64,000 bases of DNA from Aliidiomarina soli (GCF_003986975.1 NZ_PIPO01000001.1:248001-312000); one strand, 5' to 3'; positions 30,309 to 39,502 are shown, counted from the stretch's first letter. The notes: a model not told the origin generated them from the sequence alone. Made by a program: numbers and translations.

Positions 30309-31829
30309 ATGAGCGAGCACACGCAAGGCAACGACGCGCCATCCCATGAAGAGCTGCAGGGTGAAATCGCCCAGCGTAAAGCAAAATTAAAAGTTCTGCG
30401 CGAACGGGGCAACGCCTTTCCGAATGACTTTCGCCGTGACTCGGTAGCCAAAGAGCTGCATGAGAAGTATGGCGAGACTGAAGGCGAGGCTCTCAAAGAG
30501 CAGGGCGTTCGGGTTAAAATCGCTGGGCGTATGATGACTCGTCGAATTATGGGCAAGGCTAGCTTTGCCACCTTGCAGGACATGAGCGGTCGCATCCAGA
30601 TTTATGTGGCGCGCGACAACCTGGCTGAAGGCATTTACAACGAAGAATTCAAAAAGTGGGATTTAGGCGACATTTTGGGTGCCAGTGGTACTTTGTTTGT
30701 GACCAAAACCGGTGAACTGACGATCCAGGTCGACGATGTACGTTTGCTGACCAAAGCATTGCGCCCGTTACCGGATAAGTTCCACGGCCTGGCTGATCAG
30801 GAAACCCGTTATCGTCAGCGTTACCTTGACCTGATTGCGAACCAGGAAAGTCGCAATACCTTCCTGGTGCGGTCAAAAGTGGTTGATTACATTCGCCGCT
30901 ATTTGGCTGATCGCGACTTCCTTGAAGTAGAAACGCCGATGATGCATGTGATCCCTGGCGGTGCTGCGGCAAAACCCTTTGTCACCCATCATAATGCGCT
31001 GGATATGAACCTGTTTCTGCGGATTGCCCCGGAGCTTTACCTCAAGCGCCTGGTGGTGGGTGGTTTTGAGAAAGTATTCGAAATCAATCGCAGCTTCCGC
31101 AACGAAGGTCTGTCGACCCGGCACAACCCGGAATTCACCATGCTTGAATTCTATTGGGGGTATGCGGATTACAATGACCTGATGGATCTAACTGAAGAGT
31201 TGCTGCGTGGCTTGGTTGAACGTGTGCATGGCAGCAGTGAAGTACCCTATCAGGGCGATGTCTATGAGTTTGGTAAGCCGTTTGACCGGTTAAGCGTACT
31301 GGATGCGATCATCAAGTACAACGAGGGTGTGACCGAAGCGCAACTGAATAACCTGGACAGCGCCAAAGCACTGGCAAAAGAACTGGGTATCGAAGTGAAG
31401 CCGTCCTGGGGTCTGGGTAAAATCCAGATCGAGATCTTTGAAGAAACGGCTGAACATCGTCTGATGCAACCGACTTTTATTACCGCCTACCCAGCGGAAG
31501 TGTCACCACTGGCACGTCGCAATGATGACAACCCATTTGTAACTGACCGCTTTGAATTCTTTGTTGGTGGCCGGGAGCTGGCCAATGGGTTCTCGGAGTT
31601 GAATGATGCGGAAGATCAGGCTGAGCGTTTCCAGCAACAGGTACAGCAAAAAGAAGCTGGTGACGATGAAGCCATGTTCTACGACGAGGACTACGTGACT
31701 GCACTGGAGCATGGTATGCCGCCGACTGCAGGCCAGGGCATTGGTATTGACCGACTGGTGATGTTGTTAACTGACTCGCCGTCGATCCGTGATGTGCTGT
31801 TGTTCCCGCACATGCGTCCGCAAAAGTAA
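30309..31829 (+). CDS. lysS: Lysine--tRNA ligase (class II)
   Basis: A 506-residue class II aminoacyl-tRNA synthetase. An N-terminal OB-fold domain ([20 protein letters not shown]) binds the anticodon. Motif 2 reads [21 protein letters not shown] and motif 3 [19 protein letters not shown] precedes the ATG at 30309. It is closed by a strong terminator. Confidence 0.97.
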   Translation: MSEHTQGNDAPSHEELQGEIAQRKAKLKVLRERGNAFPNDFRRDSVAKELHEKYGETEGEALKEQGVRVKIAGRMMTRRIMGKASFATLQDMSGRIQIYVARDNLAEGIYNEEFKKWDLGDILGASGTLFVTKTGELTIQVDDVRLLTKALRPLPDKFHGLADQETRYRQRYLDLIANQESRNTFLVRSKVVDYIRRYLADRDFLEVETPMMHVIPGGAAAKPFVTHHNALDMNLFLRIAPELYLKRLVVGGFEKVFEINRSFRNEGLSTRHNPEFTMLEFYWGYADYNDLMDLTEELLRGLVERVHGSSEVPYQGDVYEFGKPFDRLSVLDAIIKYNEGVTEAQLNNLDSAKALAKELGIEVKPSWGLGKIQIEIFEETAEHRLMQPTFITAYPAEVSPLARRNDDNPFVTDRFEFFVGGRELANGFSELNDAEDQAERFQQQVQQKEAGDDEAMFYDEDYVTALEHGMPPTAGQGIGIDRLVMLLTDSPSIRDVLLFPHMRPQK

Positions 31830-31850
31830 GCCGATCAAGTAAGACATTAA

Positions 31851-31883
31851 AAAATAGCAGGCTCTGAGCCTGCTATTTTTTTA
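31851..31883. terminator. Bidirectional terminator between lysS and the permease
   Basis: AAAAATAGCAGGCT (31851-31864), loop CTG, then AGCCTGCTATTTTT (31868-31881) is a 14-bp stem. It has T-runs on the plus side and A-runs (T on the minus side) on the other, so it can serve both convergent genes. Confidence 0.9.
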
Positions 31884-31891
31884 TCTGCTGT

Positions 31892-33163
31892 TTAGGGTTT
31901 TCGTTGCAAGAAGTGCCAGAGCAGACCAACTGCAATAAACAGGCAACCCGCGGCGAAGACATACCAGTCGATAAAGAAGACCAGACCGACACAGCTAATC
32001 AGACCAAGTAGCGAGACCAGTTTTGGAATAAAACGTTGCTCTTTGGCGACCTGCAAGGCGGCGAGGTTGGTAATGCCATAGTAAGTCAGCACTGTGAAAG
32101 CACTGAACGACCAGGCTAGCTGGACATCACCCAGTAAGGCCAACACCATCATCACCGCGCTGGCAGCATAGACAGAGTTAGGGGCTGAGGTGTTGTGTTG
32201 GTTTAATTTGGCTGTAGCAGCCGGTAAATCGCCGCGGCGGCCCATTGCCAGGATTACTCTGGAGACCCCCAGGATCAGATTGAGGATAACACCCAGTAAG
32301 GCCACGGCGGCACCCACTAATACGACGATACGCAGCCAGCCTTGCTCGGTCAGTGCAACCAGTGCGAGTTCCTGTTCGCCGCCGCCCAGCCCCTGAGCGA
32401 ACAGGTCTGTGTGCAATAGCGCATAGCCGACCAGGACGTAGAGCGCCGTCGTGACTACCAGAGTTGCCACTATAGCAAGTGGAATGGTGCGTTTCGGGTT
32501 GCTGACTTCCTCCCCCATGGTCGCAATACGCCCATAGCCGGTATAGGCAACAAAGAGCAGAGCCGCTGAGCCCAAAAACTCCCGCCAGCCGATACTCTCC
32601 GCAATGCTCGAATCAAAATTAAGCACCTGCTCGCGCTGTGTGCTGTCTGCCGCTCCAATGGCGTGCAGGGAAAACACCACAAGCGCACTGATGCCGATAA
32701 CGACGAGAACCAGGTTTGCTTTATTAGAGCGCCGCATACCGCCATTCACCAGCACCATCAGTAGCAGCAGAACCAACAGGGCCAACGGGATCTGCAAGCC
32801 AGTTGGCAGCCCGAAGGCGGGCAACAGATAAAGGCCAAAGGCTAGCGCGGCGGTTGCTGCAGATGCACTTTTCGCGGCAACAAAAAGCCAGCCGGCGGTA
32901 AAACCGGCCCAGTGGTTTAAGAATTGATAGCCGTATTCATAGGTACCGCCGCTGACCGGATGAACCGCGGCCAGCTGGGCACTGGAGAGGCCATTGCAGG
33001 CGGCGACGAAGGCCGCAATCAGAATCGCAAATAATACCCAGGAGCCGGAGATTTCGGTGGCAAGCGCGATCGATACATAGGCGCCGGTGCCGACAATGGC
33101 ACCTAAACCAAGCAAAACCGCCCCTGGCAATGACGTATGTCGAACAAGTTGGCTGTGGGCCAT
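31892..33163 (-). CDS. APC-family amino acid permease
   Basis: A 423-residue inner-membrane transporter with about twelve hydrophobic helices. The N-terminal consensus VLLGLGAIVGTGAYVSIAL and the periplasmic-side motif HPVSGGTYEYGYQFLNHWAG are typical of amino acid/polyamine/organocation carriers. The substrate cannot be set from sequence. It is convergent with lysS and divergent from the SGNH hydrolase. Confidence 0.88.
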   Translation of the reverse strand: MAHSQLVRHTSLPGAVLLGLGAIVGTGAYVSIALATEISGSWVLFAILIAAFVAACNGLSSAQLAAVHPVSGGTYEYGYQFLNHWAGFTAGWLFVAAKSASAATAALAFGLYLLPAFGLPTGLQIPLALLVLLLLMVLVNGGMRRSNKANLVLVVIGISALVVFSLHAIGAADSTQREQVLNFDSSIAESIGWREFLGSAALLFVAYTGYGRIATMGEEVSNPKRTIPLAIVATLVVTTALYVLVGYALLHTDLFAQGLGGGEQELALVALTEQGWLRIVVLVGAAVALLGVILNLILGVSRVILAMGRRGDLPAATAKLNQHNTSAPNSVYAASAVMMVLALLGDVQLAWSFSAFTVLTYYGITNLAALQVAKEQRFIPKLVSLLGLISCVGLVFFIDWYVFAAGCLFIAVGLLWHFLQRKP

Positions 33164-33226
33164 GAGAGTTCCTTAAATTTGGTCTATGTTACTGTCACCA
33201 CGAAGATTTACAGCTAAACTATCATA

Positions 33227-33979
33227 ATGCAAATTGCTCTGCTTCATCCGACTTTGACCATCCTGCTACTACCTGTACTTATCTGGCAGGGACGTAAAGT
33301 ACGCAAAGAGGTGCCGCGCTTGCCCGAGGCATCTGGTCCGCGTCAGGGTAGCAGCCGGTCAAAAGAAAAGGCAACAAACCAGCCCACAACTCCGCCACTG
33401 CGCATTCTAATCCTCGGTGACTCCGCCGCAGCAGGTGTTGGCGTCGATGCTCAGGCAGACGCCTTGGCAGGGCAGCTGGTAAGCCATTTGCCGGATGACC
33501 TGGCCATTGAATGGAGACTTGAAGCCAGCAATGGGGATAAACTAGATGACCTGATTGAACGGGTCAAACGGCTCGAGGGCGAGTTTGATATTGCGTTAAT
33601 TTCAGCCGGTGTGAATGATGTCACCGGGCGCACCAAGCGACATCAGTTTTTATGTCAATTGCAGACGCTAAGTTATCAGCTGCAACGACGGCTTAAGGTA
33701 CAACGTGTTTTTTATACTGCAGTGCCACCGATGCATGTGTTTCCGGCTCTGCCGCAACCGCTTCGATGGTACCTGGGCCAGCAAGCCAAGGGCTTGAATT
33801 CAGTAATGAGAGCGCATTGTCAGCAGGACAATATTGCTCATATGATGGTGGTCGATTTCCCCTTTACTCCTGACTACATGGCCAGTGACGGCTTTCACCC
33901 TAGCGCGCATGGTTACCGGTTATGGGGAGGTCGCGCCGCGGCGTTGATCAAAGAGTGGCAGGCAAACAACCGGGTTTAA
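33227..33979 (+). CDS. SGNH/GDSL-family hydrolase, N-terminally anchored
   Basis: A 250-residue esterase-like protein. A single hydrophobic helix at residues 8-19 with basic residues after it suggests an inner-membrane anchor. Block I has Ser66 in ILGDSAAAGVG; a later SAGVNDVTG gives the Asn block; Asp221 and His224 in DGFHP complete the triad. The substrate is unknown. No ribosome site is evident before the ATG at 33227. The CDF transporter starts 16 bases after it. Confidence 0.85.
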   Translation: MQIALLHPTLTILLLPVLIWQGRKVRKEVPRLPEASGPRQGSSRSKEKATNQPTTPPLRILILGDSAAAGVGVDAQADALAGQLVSHLPDDLAIEWRLEASNGDKLDDLIERVKRLEGEFDIALISAGVNDVTGRTKRHQFLCQLQTLSYQLQRRLKVQRVFYTAVPPMHVFPALPQPLRWYLGQQAKGLNSVMRAHCQQDNIAHMMVVDFPFTPDYMASDGFHPSAHGYRLWGGRAAALIKEWQANNRV

Positions 33980-33995
33980 CCTGTGGTAACTAGCA

Positions 33996-34910
33996 ATGTT
34001 GCACCGTTTTAGCAGTGAAGATCGACTGATTTTTATTTCCGCGATGATGTCGCTGGCATTTGCTGTGGCCGGCACGGCGATTGGTTTGTGGCTGCAGTCG
34101 TCGATTATTATTTTCGATGGGCTGTATAGTTTTATCAGTCTTGGCTTGTCGCTAATTTCCCTGGTCGCCGGACGCTATGTCCGGCGCATCAATGAGGCCA
34201 GGTATCCGTTTGGTAAAAGCATTATTCAGCCGATTACGCTGGTATTTAAATACCTCGCTATCTTTGGACTCTGTGTCTTGTCCATTGTTGAGGGGGTGGA
34301 AACCTTAGCGAGTGGTGGTCGTTTTCTGGATTTCAATCAGGCGTTTGTGTACTCAGCGGTGGCAGCCGTATTGTGCCTGTTTGCCTTTCGTTTTATTCGC
34401 AAACGTACCCAGCCTGAGCATTCAGACTTGCTTATTGCCGAGCAGCGGGAATGGCTTCTGGACACCGGGTTAAGCGTCATGCTGACGCTTGGTTTCGCCT
34501 TGGCCATTATCGCGATGTGGTTGGGTTTTGAGCGATTTGCCTTGTATATCGATCCGCTGATGCTGGTACTGGCCGCCTTGTTTTTTATTCGTATACCGAT
34601 ACGGGGGATGCTTGAGGCAGGTAAAGAAGTGCTGGGTCTGAAAGTGGCCGATGATCTTGAACTGGATGTGCGGATCCATGTTGAGGACATCGTGCTACGT
34701 TATGCGTTTAAAGATTATTACCTGCGTTTACAGAAAGTGGGTAGTACGGTTTATCTGGAAATAGACTTTATCGTCGAGCCTTCACAGAGCAACCTGTCTA
34801 TTCACCAGCAGGATGACATTCGCGCTGAGTTGTACCGCGACATTCGGGTCTTTCCTTACCGTTGGTGGTACACAGTGTCATTTACCGCTGATGAGCAATG
34901 GGCACGCTAA
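33996..34910 (+). CDS. Cation diffusion facilitator family transporter
   Basis: A 304-residue membrane protein with about six helices and a cytoplasmic C-terminal domain. The second helix region (IIIFDGLYSFISLGLSLIS) shows the CDF-type Asp pattern, and RYPFGKSIIQPI follows. Such proteins export Zn, Fe, Co or Mn by proton exchange. The metal-site histidines of classic zinc exporters are not all obvious, so the cargo is uncertain. Its end overlaps a convergent gene by four bases. Confidence 0.82.
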   Translation: MLHRFSSEDRLIFISAMMSLAFAVAGTAIGLWLQSSIIIFDGLYSFISLGLSLISLVAGRYVRRINEARYPFGKSIIQPITLVFKYLAIFGLCVLSIVEGVETLASGGRFLDFNQAFVYSAVAAVLCLFAFRFIRKRTQPEHSDLLIAEQREWLLDTGLSVMLTLGFALAIIAMWLGFERFALYIDPLMLVLAALFFIRIPIRGMLEAGKEVLGLKVADDLELDVRIHVEDIVLRYAFKDYYLRLQKVGSTVYLEIDFIVEPSQSNLSIHQQDDIRAELYRDIRVFPYRWWYTVSFTADEQWAR

Positions 34911-35251
34911 GGTGGACTGTCGCACACGCCTTTAAGGAGCAGCGGCAGTTGGCGGAATTTACGCCCTTCATAGCTGTCCTCAAGGATCCAGCGACGCATT
35001 TCCAGTGGGTCTTCGGTTACGCTCAGTAGATACTGAAAGCGCTTAATGGCGGCTTTTGCTGACTTCGGCAAGTGGCTTTGGCGCTCGTAGTGGGCGAGGT
35101 TTGCCTTAACAATAGCAATCCGTTCGGGGGCTTGCTGCAGCTGGTCGAGGGCGCGCTCAAAGTACGCCAGTTCGGCAGCCGGTTGCGGTTGCTGCCGGCT
35201 GAGCGGACGAGGTGAGCGATAGGCAGTGAAATAAGGCTTGCGCGAGTTCAT
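34907..35251 (-). CDS. Small conserved-looking hypothetical protein
   Basis: A 114-residue soluble, strongly basic protein rich in Arg and Lys, with helical segments such as LAYFERALDQLQQAPERIAIV. I do not recognise the family. Its codon use resembles neighbours and no opposite-strand gene covers it apart from the four-base convergent overlap with the CDF gene. The ribosome site is weak. Confidence 0.6.
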   Translation of the reverse strand: MNSRKPYFTAYRSPRPLSRQQPQPAAELAYFERALDQLQQAPERIAIVKANLAHYERQSHLPKSAKAAIKRFQYLLSVTEDPLEMRRWILEDSYEGRKFRQLPLLLKGVCDSPP

Positions 35252-35358
35252 CGGGGTAGTCTAACCAGACTGAGTGAAGCTGCAACAGGATTTACCAGCG
35301 AAAAACAGGTATAAAGGCGTAACTAACCAGGAATTATAAGAAAAAAGGAGAGTCATCG

Positions 35359-36582
35359 ATGATGACAACAAATGGAACTGCCATGCCTGGCGAACATGCG
35401 CCGCGTATTCAGCAGCTTGATTTTATTCGCGGTATAGCTGTGCTCGGTATCTTTTTGATGAACATCGTCGCCCTTGGTTTACCAGCGGCGGTCATTGACA
35501 ACCCTGTTGCTATGGACCCGGTCAGTAGTGCCGACTTATGGGTCTGGGGCCTGAGTCAGGTGTTCGCTGAGCAGAAGTTTATCGCCATGTTCGGAATGCT
35601 TTTCGGGGCTGGTATTCTGTTGTTTGCGGAGCGCGCTGAGGCGCGTCAGCTACCGCCGCGCGCGCTGCATTTTCGCCGGATGGGCTGGCTGGCGTTGTTC
35701 GGCCTGCTGCATGCGTGGTTACTCTGGTACGGTGATATTCTTTTCCCGTATGCGGTAGCGGGCTGTTTAGCTTGGTTGTGGCGGGCGAAACCCGTCGCCA
35801 GCTTGATCCGCTGGGGGGTTGCGCTGTATTTAATTCCAGCCCTGTTACTTTATCTGGTACACCTGTCACTGCCACAGATGGACCCGGCGGATTTAGCCGA
35901 CCTGGCAGCGTTTTGGAGCCCGGAAGCAGAGCAGTTGGCGGCTGAAATAGCGGCCTTGCAGGGTGGTCTTGCCGAACGGATTGCCTATCGACATGAGTTT
36001 ATTTTGTCGTTGCAAACCAGCGGGATGGTGTTTGGCACCTTGTGGTTAGTGCTCGGTTACATGCTGTTGGGGATGGCGCTGTTCAAACTGGGCGTGTTAA
36101 GCCTGCAAGTGCCACGGACTACTTATTATAAGCTGCTTGGCTGGCTGCTGCCGGGCCTGGCGCTGTCAGCGTACGGTGTTTATTATCAAGTGGAAGCCGA
36201 ATTTTCAGTGTTGGTGAGTTTTGCCGGGCCGCTATGGAATTACCTTGGGTCACTGATGACGGCACTGGGTTATATTGGCATCCTCGGACTGGTCGCATTG
36301 CGTATGGCGAATGCTGCCTGGGTGCAACGGGTGAAAGCGGTTGGTCGGATGGCGTTTAGCGCGTATATTATGCAGACCCTGATTGGAGTGATTCTGTTTC
36401 AATATATTGGTCTTTTTGGCCTGTTGCAACGTTCTCATCTTATACTGATTGTGATGCTCGTCTGGGCAGTTCAGTTGGTGTTTTTACCGTTATACTTACA
36501 ACATTATCGTCAGGGGCCGCTGGAATGGGTATGGCGGCGTCTGACTTATGCCGGCACACGCCGAGTGGATACATCAGTTTAG
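35359..36582 (+). CDS. DUF418 domain-containing membrane protein (YeiB-like)
   Basis: A 407-residue integral membrane protein with about ten helices. The N-terminal RIQQLDFIRGIAVLGIFLMNI and later GRMAFSAYIMQTLIGVILF are hallmark DUF418/YeiB segments; the family is related to membrane acyltransferases. AAAAGGAG precedes the ATG at 35359. Its role is unknown. The glutathione-peroxidase-like gene starts 11 bases after it. Confidence 0.9.
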   Translation: MMTTNGTAMPGEHAPRIQQLDFIRGIAVLGIFLMNIVALGLPAAVIDNPVAMDPVSSADLWVWGLSQVFAEQKFIAMFGMLFGAGILLFAERAEARQLPPRALHFRRMGWLALFGLLHAWLLWYGDILFPYAVAGCLAWLWRAKPVASLIRWGVALYLIPALLLYLVHLSLPQMDPADLADLAAFWSPEAEQLAAEIAALQGGLAERIAYRHEFILSLQTSGMVFGTLWLVLGYMLLGMALFKLGVLSLQVPRTTYYKLLGWLLPGLALSAYGVYYQVEAEFSVLVSFAGPLWNYLGSLMTALGYIGILGLVALRMANAAWVQRVKAVGRMAFSAYIMQTLIGVILFQYIGLFGLLQRSHLILIVMLVWAVQLVFLPLYLQHYRQGPLEWVWRRLTYAGTRRVDTSV

Positions 36583-36592
36583 GAGTATCATT

Positions 36593-37120
36593 ATGTTTAC
36601 ATCTTTATTATTTGCGTTGGCGATGAATGATGCCGTGGCTCAGGGGTGCGAAGGCCCTCTGCAGGGCGAGCAGCGCCTGTTGCGCTCGGAAGAGACCGTT
36701 GACTTATGTGAATTGGGTCGCGATAAAGTGACGTTGGTGGTTAATACTGCCAGTGAATGTGGCTTTACCGGTCAGTTTGAAGGCCTGCAGGCGTTGTATG
36801 AAGATTACAACGAGCAAGGCTTTCAGGTTGTCGGGTTTCCGTCAGATAGTTTCCGTCAGGAGCATGGCGACGAAGAAGAAACCGCTGAGGTCTGTTTCAT
36901 TAACTACGGTGTGACCTTCCCGATGATGGCCACCTCAAATGTGCGCGGTAAGGATGTTAACCCGGTGTTTGCGGAATTGATTACGGCGACTGGGCAAACC
37001 CCACGCTGGAATTTCTATAAGTATCTGGTCGGCCGCGATGGTGAAGTGCTGGGAGTCTACCCAAGCACCACACGTCCGGATGACCAAAGCCTGTTGCGTG
37101 ATATAGCCCAGGCTTTGTAA
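36593..37120 (+). CDS. Exported glutathione peroxidase-like protein
   Basis: A 175-residue thioredoxin-fold peroxidase. Starting at the ATG at 36593, behind AGGAG, gives a short signal peptide (MFTSLLFALAMNDAVAQ), so the mature protein is probably periplasmic. The peroxidatic Cys56 is in NTASECGFTG, and a C-terminal PRWNFYKYLV keeps the catalytic Trp and Asn. The usual GFPCNQF motif reads GFPSDSF (81-87), so the catalytic Gln is a Ser. The reductant may therefore not be glutathione. Confidence 0.85.
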   Translation: MFTSLLFALAMNDAVAQGCEGPLQGEQRLLRSEETVDLCELGRDKVTLVVNTASECGFTGQFEGLQALYEDYNEQGFQVVGFPSDSFRQEHGDEEETAEVCFINYGVTFPMMATSNVRGKDVNPVFAELITATGQTPRWNFYKYLVGRDGEVLGVYPSTTRPDDQSLLRDIAQAL

Positions 37121-37140
37121 AGCTTAATTATGCTCTTTGC

Positions 37141-37181
37141 TAGTCGCCCCTCAGCCAGCATGCTAGGCTGGGGGTTGACTA
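37141..37181 (+). other. Stable hairpin in the 5' region of the next gene
   Basis: TAGTC (37141-37145) with GACTA (37177-37181), then CCCC/GGGG and CAGCC/GGCTG, stack into a long imperfect stem around AGCATGCTA. No T-run follows, so it is either the 3' end of the peroxidase transcript or a leader structure ahead of the AGGAG at about 37186. Confidence 0.45.
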
Positions 37182-37197
37182 ACAGGAGACTAACATC

Positions 37198-37836
37198 ATG
37201 CACCTACCTTCATTATTAAAGACCCCGTTGCTGGCACTTAGCGCGGCGGCCGTACTAACCACTGGCCTTATCGCCAGCCCAAGCGCCAATGCGCAGATCG
37301 TTAAACCAGCGCCGGTGGTTTCTATTCCAAGCCATGATGCATTTTTTGAGCATCTTGCTGCCCTTTGTGGCCAGGCCTTTGAAGGCCAGATAGCGGTTAA
37401 TAATCCAGCAGCTGAAGGCTTTGAAGGGCGCCTGATTATGCACGTACGGGTGTGTGAAGAAAATCGCCTGGAAATTCCGTTCCATGTGGGGGACAACCAC
37501 TCACGAACCTGGATCCTGACCAAGACAGGCTCGGGTATAAGCCTAAAGCATGACCATCGTATGGCGGACGGCAGCTACGACGAGCAGACCATGTATGGTG
37601 GTCATACGGTGGATGCAGGATATGAGCGGGCGCAGTCTTTTCCGGTTGACCAGTATTCAAAAGAGTTGTTTTTCGCCCAGGGCATTCCGGCTTCTAACAC
37701 CAATATCTGGCAAATGTATATTTATCCGGAGCAGTTTAGCTATCGCCTGATCCGCGAAGGCCGTGAGTTCCGGGTTGATTTTGACCTGACCAATCCGGTT
37801 GATTTGCCGCCGGTTCCCTGGGGCTATGAAGACTAA
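37198..37836 (+). CDS. Exported protein of unknown function
   Basis: A 212-residue protein with a signal peptide ending about residue 32 (ASPSANA, then QIVKP). The mature part has two Cys (LAALCGQAF and MHVRVCEEN) that could form a disulfide, and a His-rich middle (LKHDHRMADG). I do not recognise a named family. AGGAG precedes the ATG. It is monocistronic, with a terminator directly downstream. Confidence 0.8.
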   Translation: MHLPSLLKTPLLALSAAAVLTTGLIASPSANAQIVKPAPVVSIPSHDAFFEHLAALCGQAFEGQIAVNNPAAEGFEGRLIMHVRVCEENRLEIPFHVGDNHSRTWILTKTGSGISLKHDHRMADGSYDEQTMYGGHTVDAGYERAQSFPVDQYSKELFFAQGIPASNTNIWQMYIYPEQFSYRLIREGREFRVDFDLTNPVDLPPVPWGYED

Positions 37837-37851
37837 AACGCAGCGGATACC

Positions 37852-37877
37852 AGGCAACCTATTCAGGTTGCCTTTTT
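37852..37877 (+). terminator. Rho-independent terminator
   Basis: AGGCAACCT (37852-37860), loop ATTC, then AGGTTGCCT (37865-37873) followed by TTTT. It ends the transcript of the exported protein. Confidence 0.85.
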
Positions 37878-37905
37878 AAAAGCAAGCTTTAAAGCTTTCA
37901 TATTC

Positions 37906-37933
37906 AAAAGCAAGCCTAAAAGCTTGCTTTTTT
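37906..37933 (+). terminator. Second tandem terminator
   Basis: AAAAGCAAGC (37906-37915), loop CTAAAA, then GCTTGCTTTT (37922-37931) with a T-run. Being A-flanked on its left, it could also work on the minus strand. The AAAGCAAGC word also occurs at about 37878. Confidence 0.75.
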
Positions 37934-37994
37934 GCGTTTGTGCAGTATCTTTATCAGAGTACGGTGTATAACCCCCAATCTAAAAGGATCGCCC

Positions 37995-38669
37995 ATGATT
38001 GCCGTGTTAACCGGTGACCTGGTTCACTCCAGTAAACTATCTGAGCAACAACTGAACCAGGCTCAACAGCTTCTCCAGCAGCAGATTAACCGCCATAGCC
38101 AGTCCGGAGGGCGCGGCGAGCTCTATCGGGGCGATGCCTTTCAGCTGGCTTTGCCTGATGCCCGGCACGCTATTAAAGCCGCACTGCTTGCGGTTTGTAC
38201 TCTGCGTGCGAACGGGGTCGCATTGACGTTATCGGTGGGGATTGGTGGCGGGCCGGTGGCTAAGCGCTCAGCGACTGCGCAACAGCAGGCGTATGTGCTG
38301 TCAGGGCGGGGACTTGAGCTAACCAGCCGCGGCGAACTAACTGTGCATAGCGGCAATTCAGCGGCCAACCACTCATTGCAGCTAAATACGGCGTTTTTAA
38401 GCTTTCTTTTACAGAACCTGACGCGGAAACAAGCCGAAGTTCTGTATGATTGGGTTAACCACGATTTCTGTGAGCATCACCTGGTTGCTGAGCGACTACA
38501 AACCAGCCGGCAAAATGTCAGTTTACACTTACGCAAACTGGGCGGGCATCTGGTTGAATCCTATTGCCAGACCTTTGCCCAGTGGCTGACTGACTTGCCT
38601 TCAGCTCAGAACGGAGAGCCTTCAGCTCAGGATGGAGAGCCCTCAGCTCAGGATGGAGAGAAAAAATGA
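37995..38669 (+). CDS. SatD-like protein
   Basis: A 224-residue cytoplasmic protein. MIAVLTGDLVHSSKL at the start and the GDAFQLAL segment resemble the degenerate nucleotide-cyclase-like fold of SatD-family proteins. From about residue 135 a helix-turn-helix-like part follows (LTRKQAEVLYDWV ... RLQTSRQNVSLHLRKLGG). The tail is a three-copy PSAQ(N/D)GE repeat. I start it at the ATG at 37995 behind AAAAGGA. It overlaps the DUF3307 gene by four bases, a pairing seen in other bacteria. Function unknown. Confidence 0.75.
   Translation: MIAVLTGDLVHSSKLSEQQLNQAQQLLQQQINRHSQSGGRGELYRGDAFQLALPDARHAIKAALLAVCTLRANGVALTLSVGIGGGPVAKRSATAQQQAYVLSGRGLELTSRGELTVHSGNSAANHSLQLNTAFLSFLLQNLTRKQAEVLYDWVNHDFCEHHLVAERLQTSRQNVSLHLRKLGGHLVESYCQTFAQWLTDLPSAQNGEPSAQDGEPSAQDGEKK
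38598..38660 (+). repeat. Three-copy 21-bp tandem repeat at the 3' end of the SatD-like gene
   Basis: Three in-frame 21-bp units, each encoding PSAQxGE, run from 38598 to 38660 and differ by only a few bases. Each unit ends GGAGAG, a ribosome-site-like word; only the last is correctly spaced for the DUF3307 ATG at 38666. Confidence 0.93.
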
Positions 38670-39418
38670 CGGTACTGGTATGGTTACTGCTGGCTCATGT
38701 GCTGGCTGATTTTTATCTGCAGCCTAAGGCCTGGGTCGATCAACGAGAGCAAGGGCAAGCCGGTGGGCTTTGGTCAGCGCTGATTAAACACACACTGGTG
38801 CACGCGCTTTGCACGGCTCTGGCATTACTCGCAGCGATGGCGATGAAGCAGTTGTCAGTTGCCTGGCCTGCGGTGATGGCTTGGGCGGTTATTGTGTGCA
38901 GTCATTTGCTTATCGACTGGCTGAAATCACGTTTTGCTCCTTCAACGACGGCATTCCTGCTTGATCAATTGGCGCATGGGTTAATTATTGTCGCGGTGTG
39001 GGCCTGGCTTACCGGGTTCACTCCCTTTGTGATGGCATGGAGCCTGGGCGTCTTGTTGCAGCGTGAGATGCTTGTCATTCTGATTATTTATCTGCTGGCA
39101 GGGCGTCCGGCGTCGTTCTTTACCGCCATGGTACTGCGTCGTCAGGCTCAGGCACTGGCAGAACAGAGTCAAAGCCAGGGGCTGGTCGAAGCAGGGCGGT
39201 TAATTGGTTATGTTGAACGTTGGCTGATTGTCAGCTTCGTGCTCAGCGGGCAATTTATCGGTATTGGCTTTTTACTGGCGGCGAAAAGCATTTTCCGCTT
39301 TGGCGACTTAAGCCAGGCTCACGAACGGCGGCTTACCGAGTATATGTTGCTCGGAACCCTGGTCAGCTTTGCCACTGCTATTGCACTCGGTGGCCTGGCA
39401 ATGTATTTAACCGGATAG
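38666..39418 (+). CDS. DUF3307 domain-containing membrane protein
   Basis: A 250-residue protein with about six hydrophobic helices. The N-terminus (LLLAHVLADFYLQPKAWVDQR) and the HLLIDWLKSR segment are characteristic of DUF3307. Its ribosome site lies inside the repeat of the preceding gene, so translation of the two is linked. Function unknown. Confidence 0.87.
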   Translation: MTVLVWLLLAHVLADFYLQPKAWVDQREQGQAGGLWSALIKHTLVHALCTALALLAAMAMKQLSVAWPAVMAWAVIVCSHLLIDWLKSRFAPSTTAFLLDQLAHGLIIVAVWAWLTGFTPFVMAWSLGVLLQREMLVILIIYLLAGRPASFFTAMVLRRQAQALAEQSQSQGLVEAGRLIGYVERWLIVSFVLSGQFIGIGFLLAAKSIFRFGDLSQAHERRLTEYMLLGTLVSFATAIALGGLAMYLTG

Positions 39419-39502
39419 TGAGCGAGATAAAGGGCTGACTGCGGCACACGTGAGGTCGAACTTGAGACAACTAGCAACGAAAAAGAACAGGCAAGGACAC
39501 GC

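Noticed and set aside
37878-37933. AAGC-rich repeats as a possible small CRISPR-like or attachment site
   Set aside because: They are explained by a terminator stem and one chance copy of its arm.
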